Shown piece after piece: positions 1 to 7,206 of a stretch of 10,750 nucleotides of DNA. The position numbers and the translations under genes were made by a program. The stretch's first letter is position 1. Each line of letters opens with the position of its first letter. Origin of the DNA: Planctomycetia bacterium (lineage in GTDB: Bacteria > Planctomycetota > Planctomycetia > Pirellulales > UBA1268); contig RFUD01000047.1 of assembly GCA_009923125.1 (NCBI GenBank), positions 1 through 10,750 of the forward strand. Direction: 5' to 3'. The notes beneath the pieces are model-generated. The model ran no database searches, was not told the DNA's origin, and worked only from the letters and a program-made list of their open reading frames with translations.

Positions 1-241
1 CCAGCGCGTCACCGATCGACGGCTCGATCACCTCGAGAAACCCCACCTCCACCGCCACGCCGGGCAGCAGCGCCGCCAGCAGGCGGCCGACCGTCCGCGT
101 CTCCTCCGCCCCGACGGGGTCGGCCGTGCCGTGCCCCACGACCACCACGCCGCAGGCCGACGGCAGCCGCGCGACGACGTCGCCGCGCGGTGCGAGCGGC
201 GCGTCGGGCGGCCGCACGACCGGCAGCGGCACCCGCGGCAT
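1..241 (-). CDS. cbiX: CbiX/SirB-type sirohydrochlorin chelatase, partial (N-terminal 80 residues)
   Basis: The reading frame starts at the ATG at 241-239 and runs off the left edge, giving 80 residues. After a Pro-rich leader of about 30 residues comes GVVVVGHGTADPVGAEE (31-47), followed by VEVGFLEVIEPSIGDAL near the cut end. A hydrophobic strand ending in GHGxxDP, with FLE and PSI about 40 residues later, is the standard N-terminus of the CbiX/SirB class II chelatase family. This family inserts cobalt or iron into sirohydrochlorin for cobalamin or siroheme. H37 matches the conserved metal-binding histidine. The start overlaps the stop of the upstream transporter by one base (TGATG), so the two are probably translated together. 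Metal specificity cannot be read from this fragment. The leader before residue 30 is longer than usual, but no better start is visible. Confidence 0.82.
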   Translation of the reverse strand, partial: MPRVPLPVVRPPDAPLAPRGDVVARLPSACGVVVVGHGTADPVGAEETRTVGRLLAALLPGVAVEVGFLEVIEPSIGDAL

Positions 242-1554
242 CACGACCGCCCCTCGCCCGCCGCGATCCGCGGCACGAGCGTGGCCACGAACAGGAGCGT
301 GGCCACGGCGACGGCGTAGGGCAGCGTGCGCGAGGGGTGGACCGCGAACAGCAGCGACCCGGCGAACGGCCCGAGGATCCGGCCCAGCGACGCGAACGAC
401 TGGTTCACGCCGAGCACCTCCCCCTGCCGCGTCGGATCGGCCCGCTTCGAGATCAGGGCCGAGACCGAGGGATTCACGAATGCGAAGCCGGCGACGGCGG
501 CGGCCGACGCCGCATAGAACATCCAGCGCAGCGCGGGGGAGACGGCGCCGCCGCCCGTCAGATCGCGGTGCACGAGCCAGGCCACGCCGCCGATCGCGGC
601 GAGGCCGACGATCAGCATGCCCAATCCCACGGTCAAGAGCCGCGTTTCGGGCAGCCGCTTCGCCAGGGGTCGGTACAGGCCGCCCGCCACCATCAGCACG
701 GCGCCGATGGCGGCGAACACGAGGAAGTTGTCGTCGTCGGTCATCCCGAAGCCCTCCTTCGTGAACCGCGCGAGCGTGGCCTCGAAGTTGGCGAACGCGA
801 AGATCGACAGGAAGTAGGTGAGCACGAGGGCCCCGACGGCCGGCAGGGCGAGCACGCCGGCGGTGCGGGACACGCTGAAGAACTCCTTGGCCGTGTGCGC
901 GTCGGGACGTCGGGTCTCCCGGAACACGAAGATCGCGATCACGAGCGCCACCGAAGAGAGCAGCGAGGCGAGCGCCCCCACGCCCCACGGCTGCCGGGCG
1001 AACAGCGCCAAGCCGAAGTAGGCGATCAGCGGCCCGAGCGTGAACCCGGCGCCGAACGCGATCCCGATGAGCGCCATGCCGCGGGCGCGGTTTTCGGGGG
1101 TCGTGCAGTCGGCGATCACGGCCGCCGCCGTGCCCACGCTCGCCCCGGCGATGCCGGCCCCGATGCGGGCCAGCAGCATCAGGCCGAGCGCCAGCCGCGC
1201 CTGCCCGGGAGCCAGCGTCACGGCATACCCGTAGAGCGCGTAGAACACGACCGAGCCCACGAGGCTCAGGATCAGCATCGGCCGGCGGCCGACGCGGTCG
1301 GAGAGCCGCCCCCACACGGGACTGAACAGGAACTGCATCAGCGAGAACACGGAGAACAGCAGGCCGATCACGATCCCGCCGGCCACCGGCGACAGGCCGA
1401 GCGCCGAGAGGTACGGCTCCGCCTGCCGCGGCATCACCGGCAGCACGATGCCGAAGCCGAGCAGGTCGATGAACACCGTGAGGAACACGACCACGAGCGC
1501 CCCGCGCGGCGGGCCGGCGGAGGTGGCGGGCGACGGCGACGGGGCGCTGGCCAT
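241..1554 (-). CDS. MFS transporter, DHA1 drug-efflux (TetA-like) type
   Basis: This 437-residue inner-membrane protein has the layout of a 12-helix major facilitator drug:H+ antiporter. Helix 1 carries FIDLLGFGIVLPVMP (28-42). The loop between helices 2 and 3 carries motif A, GRLSDRVGRRP (82-92). Helix 4 carries the motif B arginine in ARIGAGIAGA (129-138), and helix 5 carries the antiporter motif C region GIAFGAGFTLGPLIA (164-178). The resemblance is to TetA-like DHA1 carriers, which export small molecules in exchange for protons. The substrate cannot be inferred, and similarity to TetA does not prove tetracycline resistance. The start at 1554 was chosen because the hydrophobic part begins about 18 residues later. 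The frame stays open upstream to 1788, but that stretch lies antisense to xseA and looks non-membrane. Its stop overlaps the start of the cbiX-like gene, suggesting a two-gene operon. Confidence 0.88.
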   Translation of the reverse strand: MASAPSPSPATSAGPPRGALVVVFLTVFIDLLGFGIVLPVMPRQAEPYLSALGLSPVAGGIVIGLLFSVFSLMQFLFSPVWGRLSDRVGRRPMLILSLVGSVVFYALYGYAVTLAPGQARLALGLMLLARIGAGIAGASVGTAAAVIADCTTPENRARGMALIGIAFGAGFTLGPLIAYFGLALFARQPWGVGALASLLSSVALVIAIFVFRETRRPDAHTAKEFFSVSRTAGVLALPAVGALVLTYFLSIFAFANFEATLARFTKEGFGMTDDDNFLVFAAIGAVLMVAGGLYRPLAKRLPETRLLTVGLGMLIVGLAAIGGVAWLVHRDLTGGGAVSPALRWMFYAASAAAVAGFAFVNPSVSALISKRADPTRQGEVLGVNQSFASLGRILGPFAGSLLFAVHPSRTLPYAVAVATLLFVATLVPRIAAGEGRS

Positions 1555-1591
1555 GCGGGGAGGGTGCCCTGGAATTGATAGACTTCCTCGG
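1555..1591. promoter_or_regulatory. Short divergent intergenic region between the MFS gene and xseA
   Basis: Only 37 bp separate the two divergent start codons. Promoters for both directions must therefore lie in this gap or inside the opposing genes. No -35/-10 pair close to consensus was found. The AT-richer patch TTGATAGACTT (1575-1585), and its reverse reading TCTATCAA, is the only candidate for a -10 element. Neither start has a convincing Shine-Dalgarno sequence immediately upstream. Expression of the two genes may be linked through this shared region. Confidence 0.35.
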
Positions 1592-2875
1592 ATGAGCGAT
1601 CGCAGACGAAATGCCGACGACGACCGGCCCGCGGAGGCCTTGAGCGTTTCAGAGGTGACTGCCCGCGTCAAGCAGACCCTGGAGACGACGTTCGGCGACG
1701 TCTGGGTGACCGGCGAGGTGTCGAATCTGGTGCGGGCGTCGTCGGGCCATCTGTACTTGTCGCTCAAGGACGATGGCGCCGTGCTCAAGGCGGTGGTCTG
1801 GCGGGGAACGGTGCCGACCCTGGCGATCGAGCCCGCCGACGGCCTCGAGGTGATCTGCCACGGCCGACTCGAGGTCTATCCGCCGCGCGGCAGCTACCAG
1901 CTCACGATCGACCGGCTCCACGCGGTGGGCACCGGCACGCTCGAGGCCCGTCTGCGGAAGCTGCATGCCGCGCTCGACAGCGAGGGAATCTTCGCGCCGG
2001 CGAGGAAACGGCCGCTGCCGGCTTTTCCCAGGCGCGTGGCGGTCGTGACGAGCCCCAGCGGCGCCGCGATCGCCGATTTTCTCCAGACCTTCCGCCGCCG
2101 CTGGCGCGGCTGCGAGCTGCTCGTGGTGCCGGCGCGGGTCCAGGGGGCCGGCGCCGCGGAGGAACTCGCCGCGGCCCTCGCGGTGGTCGGGCGGGTGGTG
2201 CCGGCGATCGACGTGGTGGCCCTGATCCGCGGCGGCGGCAGCCTCGAGGATCTGTGGTCGTTCAACGAGGAGGTGCTGGTGCGGGCGGTCGCGGCGTCGC
2301 CGGTGCCCGTCGTGTCGGGCGTGGGGCACGAGATCGACGTCTCGCTCTGCGACCTGGCCGCCGACGTGCGCGCCCTCACGCCGACCGACGCGGCCGTGCG
2401 GATCGCGCCCGACGCCGTGCAGGTGGCGGGCCTGCTGGCGAGCCACGCCGAACGGATGCGCACGGGTCTCGCGCGGCGGGTGGAGACGGCCCGCGAGCGG
2501 CTTGGCCACTACGCCCGCAGCCGCATTCTCATCGATCCGTCGCGGATCGTGATCGACCGCCGCGCACTCGTCGCCGACCGGGCCGGCCGGCTCGAGCGGC
2601 TCGTCCGGGTGGCCGTCGATCGCGCGCAAGAGCGGCTGCGGGCCGGGGCGGCCAGGCTCGACGCCGGCAGCCCGCTCAAGCTCCTCGCCCGCGGCTACTC
2701 GGTGACGACGGTCGAAGGCTCGACCGCGCCGCTCACCTCGGTGGACGCGACCGCTTCCGGCGCGACCATCGTCACCCAGCTCGCGGACGGCCGGCTGGCG
2801 AGCACCGTCACCGCCATCGACAGGCTCCCGATCGTTCCCCAGGAAAGGATCCCCTCCCATGCCGCCGCGCGCTGA
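1592..2875 (+). CDS. xseA: Exodeoxyribonuclease VII large subunit
   Basis: XseA is the catalytic subunit of exonuclease VII, which degrades single-stranded DNA to oligonucleotides in the cytoplasm together with several XseB subunits. The 427-residue length is normal for the family. The N-terminal OB-fold runs from LSVSEVTARVKQTLE (17-31) through the GEVSN and HLYLSLKD segments to about residue 110. The nuclease domain follows: TSPSGAAIADFL (153-164), with D162 at the position of E. coli D155; RGGGSLEDLWSFN (213-225), with R213; and GVGHEIDVSLCDL (243-255), with H246 and D249. The set of catalytic residues is therefore complete. A long helical region follows, then the conserved SPLKLLARGYSV near the C-terminus. 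The start at 1592 gives the usual short leader; upstream codons in this frame lie antisense to the transporter. The stop lies inside xseB (17-bp overlap), as expected for a coupled pair. Confidence 0.96.
   Translation: MSDRRRNADDDRPAEALSVSEVTARVKQTLETTFGDVWVTGEVSNLVRASSGHLYLSLKDDGAVLKAVVWRGTVPTLAIEPADGLEVICHGRLEVYPPRGSYQLTIDRLHAVGTGTLEARLRKLHAALDSEGIFAPARKRPLPAFPRRVAVVTSPSGAAIADFLQTFRRRWRGCELLVVPARVQGAGAAEELAAALAVVGRVVPAIDVVALIRGGGSLEDLWSFNEEVLVRAVAASPVPVVSGVGHEIDVSLCDLAADVRALTPTDAAVRIAPDAVQVAGLLASHAERMRTGLARRVETARERLGHYARSRILIDPSRIVIDRRALVADRAGRLERLVRVAVDRAQERLRAGAARLDAGSPLKLLARGYSVTTVEGSTAPLTSVDATASGATIVTQLADGRLASTVTAIDRLPIVPQERIPSHAAAR
2841..2849 (+). promoter_or_regulatory. Ribosome binding site of xseB, inside the end of xseA
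   Basis: AGGAAAGGA lies nine bases before the ATG at 2859. It is the clearest Shine-Dalgarno-like sequence in the window. It supports the choice of 2859 as the xseB start and independent initiation within the overlap with xseA. Confidence 0.6.
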
Positions 2876-3269
2876 ACCGCCGTGCGACCACGCGCCCGCA
2901 GAGTCACCGTCATCCCCCTCGCCTTCGTTCGAGGACGGGCTCGCCCAACTTGCCGAGCTCGTCAATCGGCTCGAGGGAGGCGGGCTCGGGCTCACCGAAT
3001 CGATCGCGGCCTACGAGCGCGGCGTGACGATCCTGCGCGGCCTGCACGACGAACTCTCGCGCGCCGAGGAGCGCATCCGGCTGCTGACGGCGGTGGATGA
3101 CGAAGGCCGGCCCACCACCGCGCCGTTCGGCGACGCGGCGCCCGACGCGGCACCGAAGGCAGACGCCGAGAAGGTCGGACGCAGACCCGCATCGCGGAGC
3201 GCGGCACCGCGGAGGACGGCCGCCCCACCCACGCTCCCCGGGATGGACGAGGCGGGCGGCGACGCCTAG
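2859..3269 (+). CDS. xseB: Exodeoxyribonuclease VII small subunit, with a C-terminal extension
   Basis: XseB is the small helical subunit that binds the XseA helical region to form exonuclease VII. The family core is clear at residues 23-76: SFEDGLAQLAELVNRLEGG, then LGLTESIAAYERGVTILRG and a helix ending AEERIRLL. This follows the usual pattern of two antiparallel helices. The family is normally about 60-90 residues long, and this protein has 136. The surplus is a Pro/Ser leader of about 22 residues and an Ala/Pro/Arg-rich tail of about 55 residues ending in PPTLPGMDEAGGDA. The tail is probably disordered. Its meaning is unknown, but the frame is open and in register with no sign of a frameshift. 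The gene overlaps the end of xseA by 17 bp and has a good ribosome binding site, so expression with xseA is likely. Confidence 0.93.
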   Translation: MPPRAEPPCDHAPAESPSSPSPSFEDGLAQLAELVNRLEGGGLGLTESIAAYERGVTILRGLHDELSRAEERIRLLTAVDDEGRPTTAPFGDAAPDAAPKADAEKVGRRPASRSAAPRRTAAPPTLPGMDEAGGDA

Positions 3270-3310
3270 ACTTCAAGGGCTTTCGTCCTCTCTGGGGCCC
3301 GATCATGGCA

Positions 3311-3350
3311 GGCTGCCCGGCGTCCCCAGGCCTCTCCGCGCCCGGCAGCC
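3311..3350 (+). terminator. GC-rich hairpin between xseB and ispA, possible attenuator or terminator
   Basis: GGCTGCCCGGCG (3311-3322) and CGCCCGGCAGCC (3339-3350) pair over 12 positions with one mismatch around a 16-nt loop. A pyrimidine-rich stretch with four T (CTTCCTCCGTTTT) follows. This is not a textbook intrinsic terminator, because the T-run begins about 9 bases after the stem. The fold could reduce read-through into ispA or act as an mRNA processing site. It lies in the leader if ispA starts at 3374, but inside the gene if ispA starts at 3305. Confidence 0.4.
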
Positions 3351-3373
3351 CTTCCTCCGTTTTCGGGCCCCTC

Positions 3374-4297
3374 ATGTCGGTTCCCACGGCCGATTCGATC
3401 ACGCGTTCGCTCGACGACGTGCGGGTGTTCGTCGAGCCGCGACTGGCGGCGGCGCTCGAGCTCTCGGGCGAGGCGGCGCCGCGGCTCGTGGCGGCCATGC
3501 GGCATGCCCTGCTCGCGCCGGGCAAGCGGCTGCGGCCGGCCATCGTGCTGTGGGCCGCGGAGGCCTGTGGCGGCGAGTGGGATCAGGCCGCCGGGGCGGC
3601 GGTGGCCGTGGAGATGATCCACGCCTATTCGCTGGTGCACGACGACCTGCCGGCGATGGACAACGACGACCTGCGGCGGGGTCGGCCCACCTGCCATCGG
3701 GCCTTCGACGAGGCGACGGCGATCCTCTGCGGCGACGCCCTGCAGGCACTGGCGTTCGAGACGCTCGCCCGCGATCTGCCGGCGGCGGCGGCGGCCCGCG
3801 GCTGCCTGGCGCTCGCCCGCGCGGCCGGCCCGGAGGCGCTCGTCGGCGGACAGGCCGACGACCTCGCCGCGGAGCGCGGCTGGATCCCGGACATGTCGGC
3901 GTCGCCGCCCGCGGACCAGGTGGCGTGGCTCGAGCGCATCCACCGCCGCAAGACCGGAGCCCTGTTCAGCGCGGCGCTGGAACTCGGCGGCCTCGCCGCC
4001 GACGCCACGCCGGACGACCTCGCGCGGCTCGCGGCCTACGGCCGGGCCTTCGGGCTGGCGTTCCAGATCGCCGACGACATCCTCGACGCCACCGGCGACG
4101 AGTTGACGATGGGCAAGCGTGTCGGCAAGGACGCGGACCGGGGCAAGCTCACGTTTCCGACGATCGTGGGCCTCGACGCCAGCCGGGCCCGGGCCCGGGC
4201 GCTGGCCGCCGAGGCGGCGGCGGCCGTCGCCGGGTTCGGCGGCCGGGCCGCGGCGCTCGACGCTCTGGCACACTGGATCGTCGCCCGCGATCATTGA
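3374..4297 (+). CDS. ispA: Farnesyl/geranylgeranyl diphosphate synthase (prenyl transferase)
   Basis: This is a trans-prenyltransferase that condenses dimethylallyl or geranyl diphosphate with isopentenyl diphosphate in the cytoplasm. The first aspartate-rich motif is HAYSLVHDDLPAMDNDDLRRG (83-103), with D90, D91 and D96; the second is DDILD (234-238). Also present are GKRLRP (50-55), which binds diphosphate, GGQADDL (158-164), RRKTGALF (191-198) and a GKxTFP segment near 258-262. Tyr at the fifth position before the first Asp, together with the two-residue insert in the motif, matches bacterial type II farnesyl diphosphate synthases such as E. coli IspA. Chain length cannot be fixed from sequence alone. 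The start at 3374 gives 307 residues, the family norm. An upstream in-frame ATG at 3305 would add 23 Pro/Ser/Gly-rich residues not seen in the family and would include the hairpin. The gene sits between xseB and dxs, a common arrangement. Confidence 0.93.
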   Translation: MSVPTADSITRSLDDVRVFVEPRLAAALELSGEAAPRLVAAMRHALLAPGKRLRPAIVLWAAEACGGEWDQAAGAAVAVEMIHAYSLVHDDLPAMDNDDLRRGRPTCHRAFDEATAILCGDALQALAFETLARDLPAAAAARGCLALARAAGPEALVGGQADDLAAERGWIPDMSASPPADQVAWLERIHRRKTGALFSAALELGGLAADATPDDLARLAAYGRAFGLAFQIADDILDATGDELTMGKRVGKDADRGKLTFPTIVGLDASRARARALAAEAAAAVAGFGGRAAALDALAHWIVARDH

Positions 4298-4330
4298 GGC
4301 CCGGACCGTCGCACAGGACGCACATCAGCC

Positions 4331-6250
4331 ATGGCCGAAATCCTTCCCACGATCCTCTCGCCGCGCGATCTCGTCGGGCTGTCGCTCGAGCAACTGGAGC
4401 AGCTCGCGGCGGAGATGCGCCGGGCCCTGACGGAGGTGGCGGCGACCCGCACCGCGCACTTCGCCTCGAACCTCGGGGTGGTCGAACTCTGCCTGGCGCT
4501 GCACCGCGTCTTCGACTTCAGCCGCGACCGCCTGATCTGGGACACGGGGCACCAGATCTATCCCCACAAGCTGATCACCGGCCGGTTCGGCCGATTCGGC
4601 ACGATCCGCACCAAGGGGGGCCTGATGGGCTACCCCAATCCGGACGAGAGCCCCTACGACCTGTTCATGACCGGGCACGCCGGCTCGAGCGTCTCGACCG
4701 CGCTCGGCCTGGCCAGCGGCGACGACCTGCTCGGCCAGGGTGACAGGCACTCGGTCGCGGTGATCGGCGACGGCGCCCTCCCCTCCGGCATCGTGTTCGA
4801 GGCGCTCAACAACGCCGGCTTCCTCAAGAAGCGGCTGCTCGTGATCCTCAACGACAACAAGATGTCGATCTGCCCGCGGGTGGGCGCCCTCGCCGAATAC
4901 CTCGACACCGTCCGCACCAACCCCTGGTACCGCGGCCTCAAGCAGCAGGCCGGCGAGCTCATCAAGGGCGTGCCGATGGTGGGCGAGCAGATGGAGCGGA
5001 TGCTCGGCAAGGCGAAGGACTCGCTCAAGGCGACGCTCCACGGCGGCATGCTGTTCGAGGCCCTCGGCGTCCGCTACTTCGGCCCGGTCGAGGGGCACTC
5101 GCTGGCGAACCTCGTGCGCTACCTCGAACTGGTGAAGGACGAGGAGGGCCCGGTGCTCCTGCACGTGCTCACGGAGAAGGGGCACGGCTTCAAGCCCGCG
5201 GAGGCCGACCCGGTGTTCTTCCACACGCCGGCCCCGTTCGAGTGCGACGACGACGATTGCATCGTGTCGATCAAGAAGTCGTCCGCGAAGGCCTACACCG
5301 ACGTGGCGAGCGCGGCCATCGGGGCCTGCCTGCGGCGCGACCCCAGGGTCACGGTGCTCACGGCCGCCATGTGCCAGGGCAACAAGCTCGAGCCGGTGCG
5401 CGAGGAGTTTCCCGATCGGTTCTTCGACGTCGGCATCTGCGAATCGCACGCCGTGGCGTTCGCGGCGGGCCAGGCGAAGGTGGGCTGTCGCCCGATCGTG
5501 GACATCTACAGCACGTTCCTGCAGCGGTCGTTCGACCAGATCTTCCAGGAGGTCTGCCTGCAGAACCTGCCGGTCGTGTTCATGCTCGACCGGGCGGGGC
5601 TCACCGGTCCCGACGGCCCCACGCACCACGGCGCCTTCGACCTCGGCTACCTGCGGCTGTTTCCCAACATGGCGGTGCTGGCCCCGGGCGACGAGCACGA
5701 TCTCGTGGCGATGCTCGACTGGGCCCTCGAGCAGCCCGGCCCGGTGGCGATCCGCTACCCCAAGACGGTCGTGGAACGGCACGCGGACCCGCGGACGCCG
5801 ATCGAGGCGGGGCGGTGCGAGCCGCTCGTGGACGGGGGCGACGGGCTGATCCTGGCCTGCGGCACGCTCCTCGGGGCGGCCCTCGAGGCGGGGCGGCTCC
5901 TGCGCGACGAAGGGCTGGAGATCGGCGTCGTCAACGCGCGGTTCGTGAAGCCGCTCGACACGAAGTCCCTGCTGGAGCGGATCGAGGCGGCGCCGTGGGT
6001 GGTGACCGTGGAGGAGAACGCCCTGCCGACGGGCTTCGGCAGCGCCGTGCTCGAGGCGGTGAGCGACGCGCGGTTGCAGGCCGGGCCGATCGTGCGGCTG
6101 GGGCTTCCCGACCGGTTCGTGGAGCACGGGGAGCGGGGCGAACTGCTCGCGGATCTCGGGCTCGATGCGGCCGGCATCGCCGCCACCTGCCGTTCCCTTG
6201 CCCGGGCGTCGCGGCCGCTGTCGCACGCGGCTCCCACCGACGGTCGTTGA
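4331..6250 (+). CDS. dxs: 1-deoxy-D-xylulose-5-phosphate synthase
   Basis: DXS condenses pyruvate and glyceraldehyde 3-phosphate with thiamine diphosphate. This is the first step of the MEP route to isopentenyl diphosphate, which the neighbouring prenyl synthase uses. The 639 residues include AHFASNLGVVEL (42-53, with H43), DTGHQIYPHKLITG (71-84, with H74), and the thiamine diphosphate motif from GDGAL (147) to NDNKMS (174-179). The transketolase pyrimidine-binding domain has DVGICESHAVAFAAG (366-380, with E371 at the E. coli E370 position) and DRAGLTGPDGPTHHGAFDL (420-438). The C-terminal domain carries VTVEENALPTGFGSAV. Differences from E. coli are small: CESH for AEQH, and GPVEGHS for the usual GPIDGH. 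All catalytic residues known to me are kept. The start at 4331 lies 33 bp after ispA, with a weak AGGAC about 15 bases upstream. nadK follows after 2 bp. Confidence 0.96.
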   Translation: MAEILPTILSPRDLVGLSLEQLEQLAAEMRRALTEVAATRTAHFASNLGVVELCLALHRVFDFSRDRLIWDTGHQIYPHKLITGRFGRFGTIRTKGGLMGYPNPDESPYDLFMTGHAGSSVSTALGLASGDDLLGQGDRHSVAVIGDGALPSGIVFEALNNAGFLKKRLLVILNDNKMSICPRVGALAEYLDTVRTNPWYRGLKQQAGELIKGVPMVGEQMERMLGKAKDSLKATLHGGMLFEALGVRYFGPVEGHSLANLVRYLELVKDEEGPVLLHVLTEKGHGFKPAEADPVFFHTPAPFECDDDDCIVSIKKSSAKAYTDVASAAIGACLRRDPRVTVLTAAMCQGNKLEPVREEFPDRFFDVGICESHAVAFAAGQAKVGCRPIVDIYSTFLQRSFDQIFQEVCLQNLPVVFMLDRAGLTGPDGPTHHGAFDLGYLRLFPNMAVLAPGDEHDLVAMLDWALEQPGPVAIRYPKTVVERHADPRTPIEAGRCEPLVDGGDGLILACGTLLGAALEAGRLLRDEGLEIGVVNARFVKPLDTKSLLERIEAAPWVVTVEENALPTGFGSAVLEAVSDARLQAGPIVRLGLPDRFVEHGERGELLADLGLDAAGIAATCRSLARASRPLSHAAPTDGR

Positions 6251-6252
6251 CC

Positions 6253-7206
6253 ATGGCCGCTTCGCCTCCCCCGCCCGGTGCATGCCTGAAGCCGGGCAGG
6301 CCTGCGGCCGGGGGGCTGCGCATCGTGATCGTGGGGCCGGCCGAACTGCCGGAGGTCGAGGCCGAGGGCCGACGCGTCGAGCGGTTCCTCGCGGACGCCG
6401 GCCACCTGCCCCGCATTCGGTTCGCGCGGCGGGAGGACTGGGGCCCGGGCGGGTTCGCGGCGGAGACCGGGCCGGGCGTTGATCTGGTCGTGGTCCTGGG
6501 CGGCGACGGCTCCATCCTGCGGACGGCACGCTGGATGGGATACCACCAGGTGCCGGTGCTGGGCATCAATCTCGGCACGCTCGGATTCCTGGCCACCTGT
6601 GCCCCGGCCGAGGCCGAGTCGGCCCTCGCGGCGGTCGCGGCGGGGAGATTCCAGGCCATCGACCACATGATGTTCGAGTGCGTCGTGCTGCGCGGCGGGA
6701 CGGTCGTGCAGCGCGAGCTCGGCCTCAACGAGACCTCGCTCCTCGCCGGCCCGCCGTTCTCGATGATCGAGATCGCCCTGCACGTCGATGGTGAACTCGC
6801 CACCACCTACCGGGCCGACGGCCTGATCGTCAGCACGCCCGTCGGCTCCACCGCCTACAACCTGTCGGCGGGCGGACCGATCGTGCGGAAGGACCTCGAC
6901 GCCTTCGTGTTCACGCCGTTGAATCCGCACACGCTCACCAACCGGACCGTCGTCGATTCGGCCCACCGCGGCTACGAACTCGTGGTGCCCCGGCCGAACG
7001 CAGGCTCCGCCTGCGTCGTGGACGGCCGCGTCGTGACGGGACTCATGCCGGGCGACCGGATCTCGATCCGCCGCGCCGAGCCGCGGTTCGCGCTCGTCGA
7101 GACCGTGGAGCACGGCTACTACCGCACACTGCGGGACAAGCTCGAGTGGGGCGGCGGACTCCGTGGGGCGGGCGGCCGCACCGCGGCGAGCCCCGCGACG
7201 CCATGA
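6253..7206 (+). CDS. nadK: NAD kinase
   Basis: NAD kinase phosphorylates NAD at the 2'-hydroxyl to make NADP, using ATP or polyphosphate, in the cytoplasm. The 317-residue protein carries the family signature VVLGGDGSILRTAR (80-93) with catalytic D85. It also has GINLGTLGFLA (104-114), the NE pair (159-160), ADGLIVSTPVGSTAYNLSAGGP (188-209), and a C-terminal region ending in YYRTLRDKLEWGGG. PLNPHTLTNR (222-231) replaces the more usual PICPHSLSNR, a mild variation in the loop near the NAD site. The first 20 residues are a Pro/Ala-rich leader without homology to the fold. The start lies 2 bp after the dxs stop, and the stop overlaps the next gene by 4 bp (ATGA). Translation is therefore probably coupled along dxs, nadK and the downstream gene. 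NADP made here could feed the NADPH-dependent DXR step, though that link is inference. Confidence 0.95.
   Translation: MAASPPPPGACLKPGRPAAGGLRIVIVGPAELPEVEAEGRRVERFLADAGHLPRIRFARREDWGPGGFAAETGPGVDLVVVLGGDGSILRTARWMGYHQVPVLGINLGTLGFLATCAPAEAESALAAVAAGRFQAIDHMMFECVVLRGGTVVQRELGLNETSLLAGPPFSMIEIALHVDGELATTYRADGLIVSTPVGSTAYNLSAGGPIVRKDLDAFVFTPLNPHTLTNRTVVDSAHRGYELVVPRPNAGSACVVDGRVVTGLMPGDRISIRRAEPRFALVETVEHGYYRTLRDKLEWGGGLRGAGGRTAASPATP

Noticed and set aside
241..1554. Tetracycline resistance determinant
   Set aside because: The motifs establish only a TetA-like DHA1 carrier. There is no TetR-type regulator beside it, and the neighbour is a chelatase gene.
190..1578. Long plus-strand open frame of 462 codons opposite the transporter
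   Set aside because: It is rich in Arg/Glu/His/Gln with no fold-like pattern, and is the usual antisense shadow of a GC-rich gene. The minus strand encodes a clear MFS protein with motifs A to C.
4325..6529. Minus-strand open frame of 734 codons opposite dxs and the start of nadK
   Set aside because: Its composition is dominated by Arg/Glu/His/Pro and it lacks motifs. The plus strand carries intact DXS and NAD kinase signatures across the same bases.
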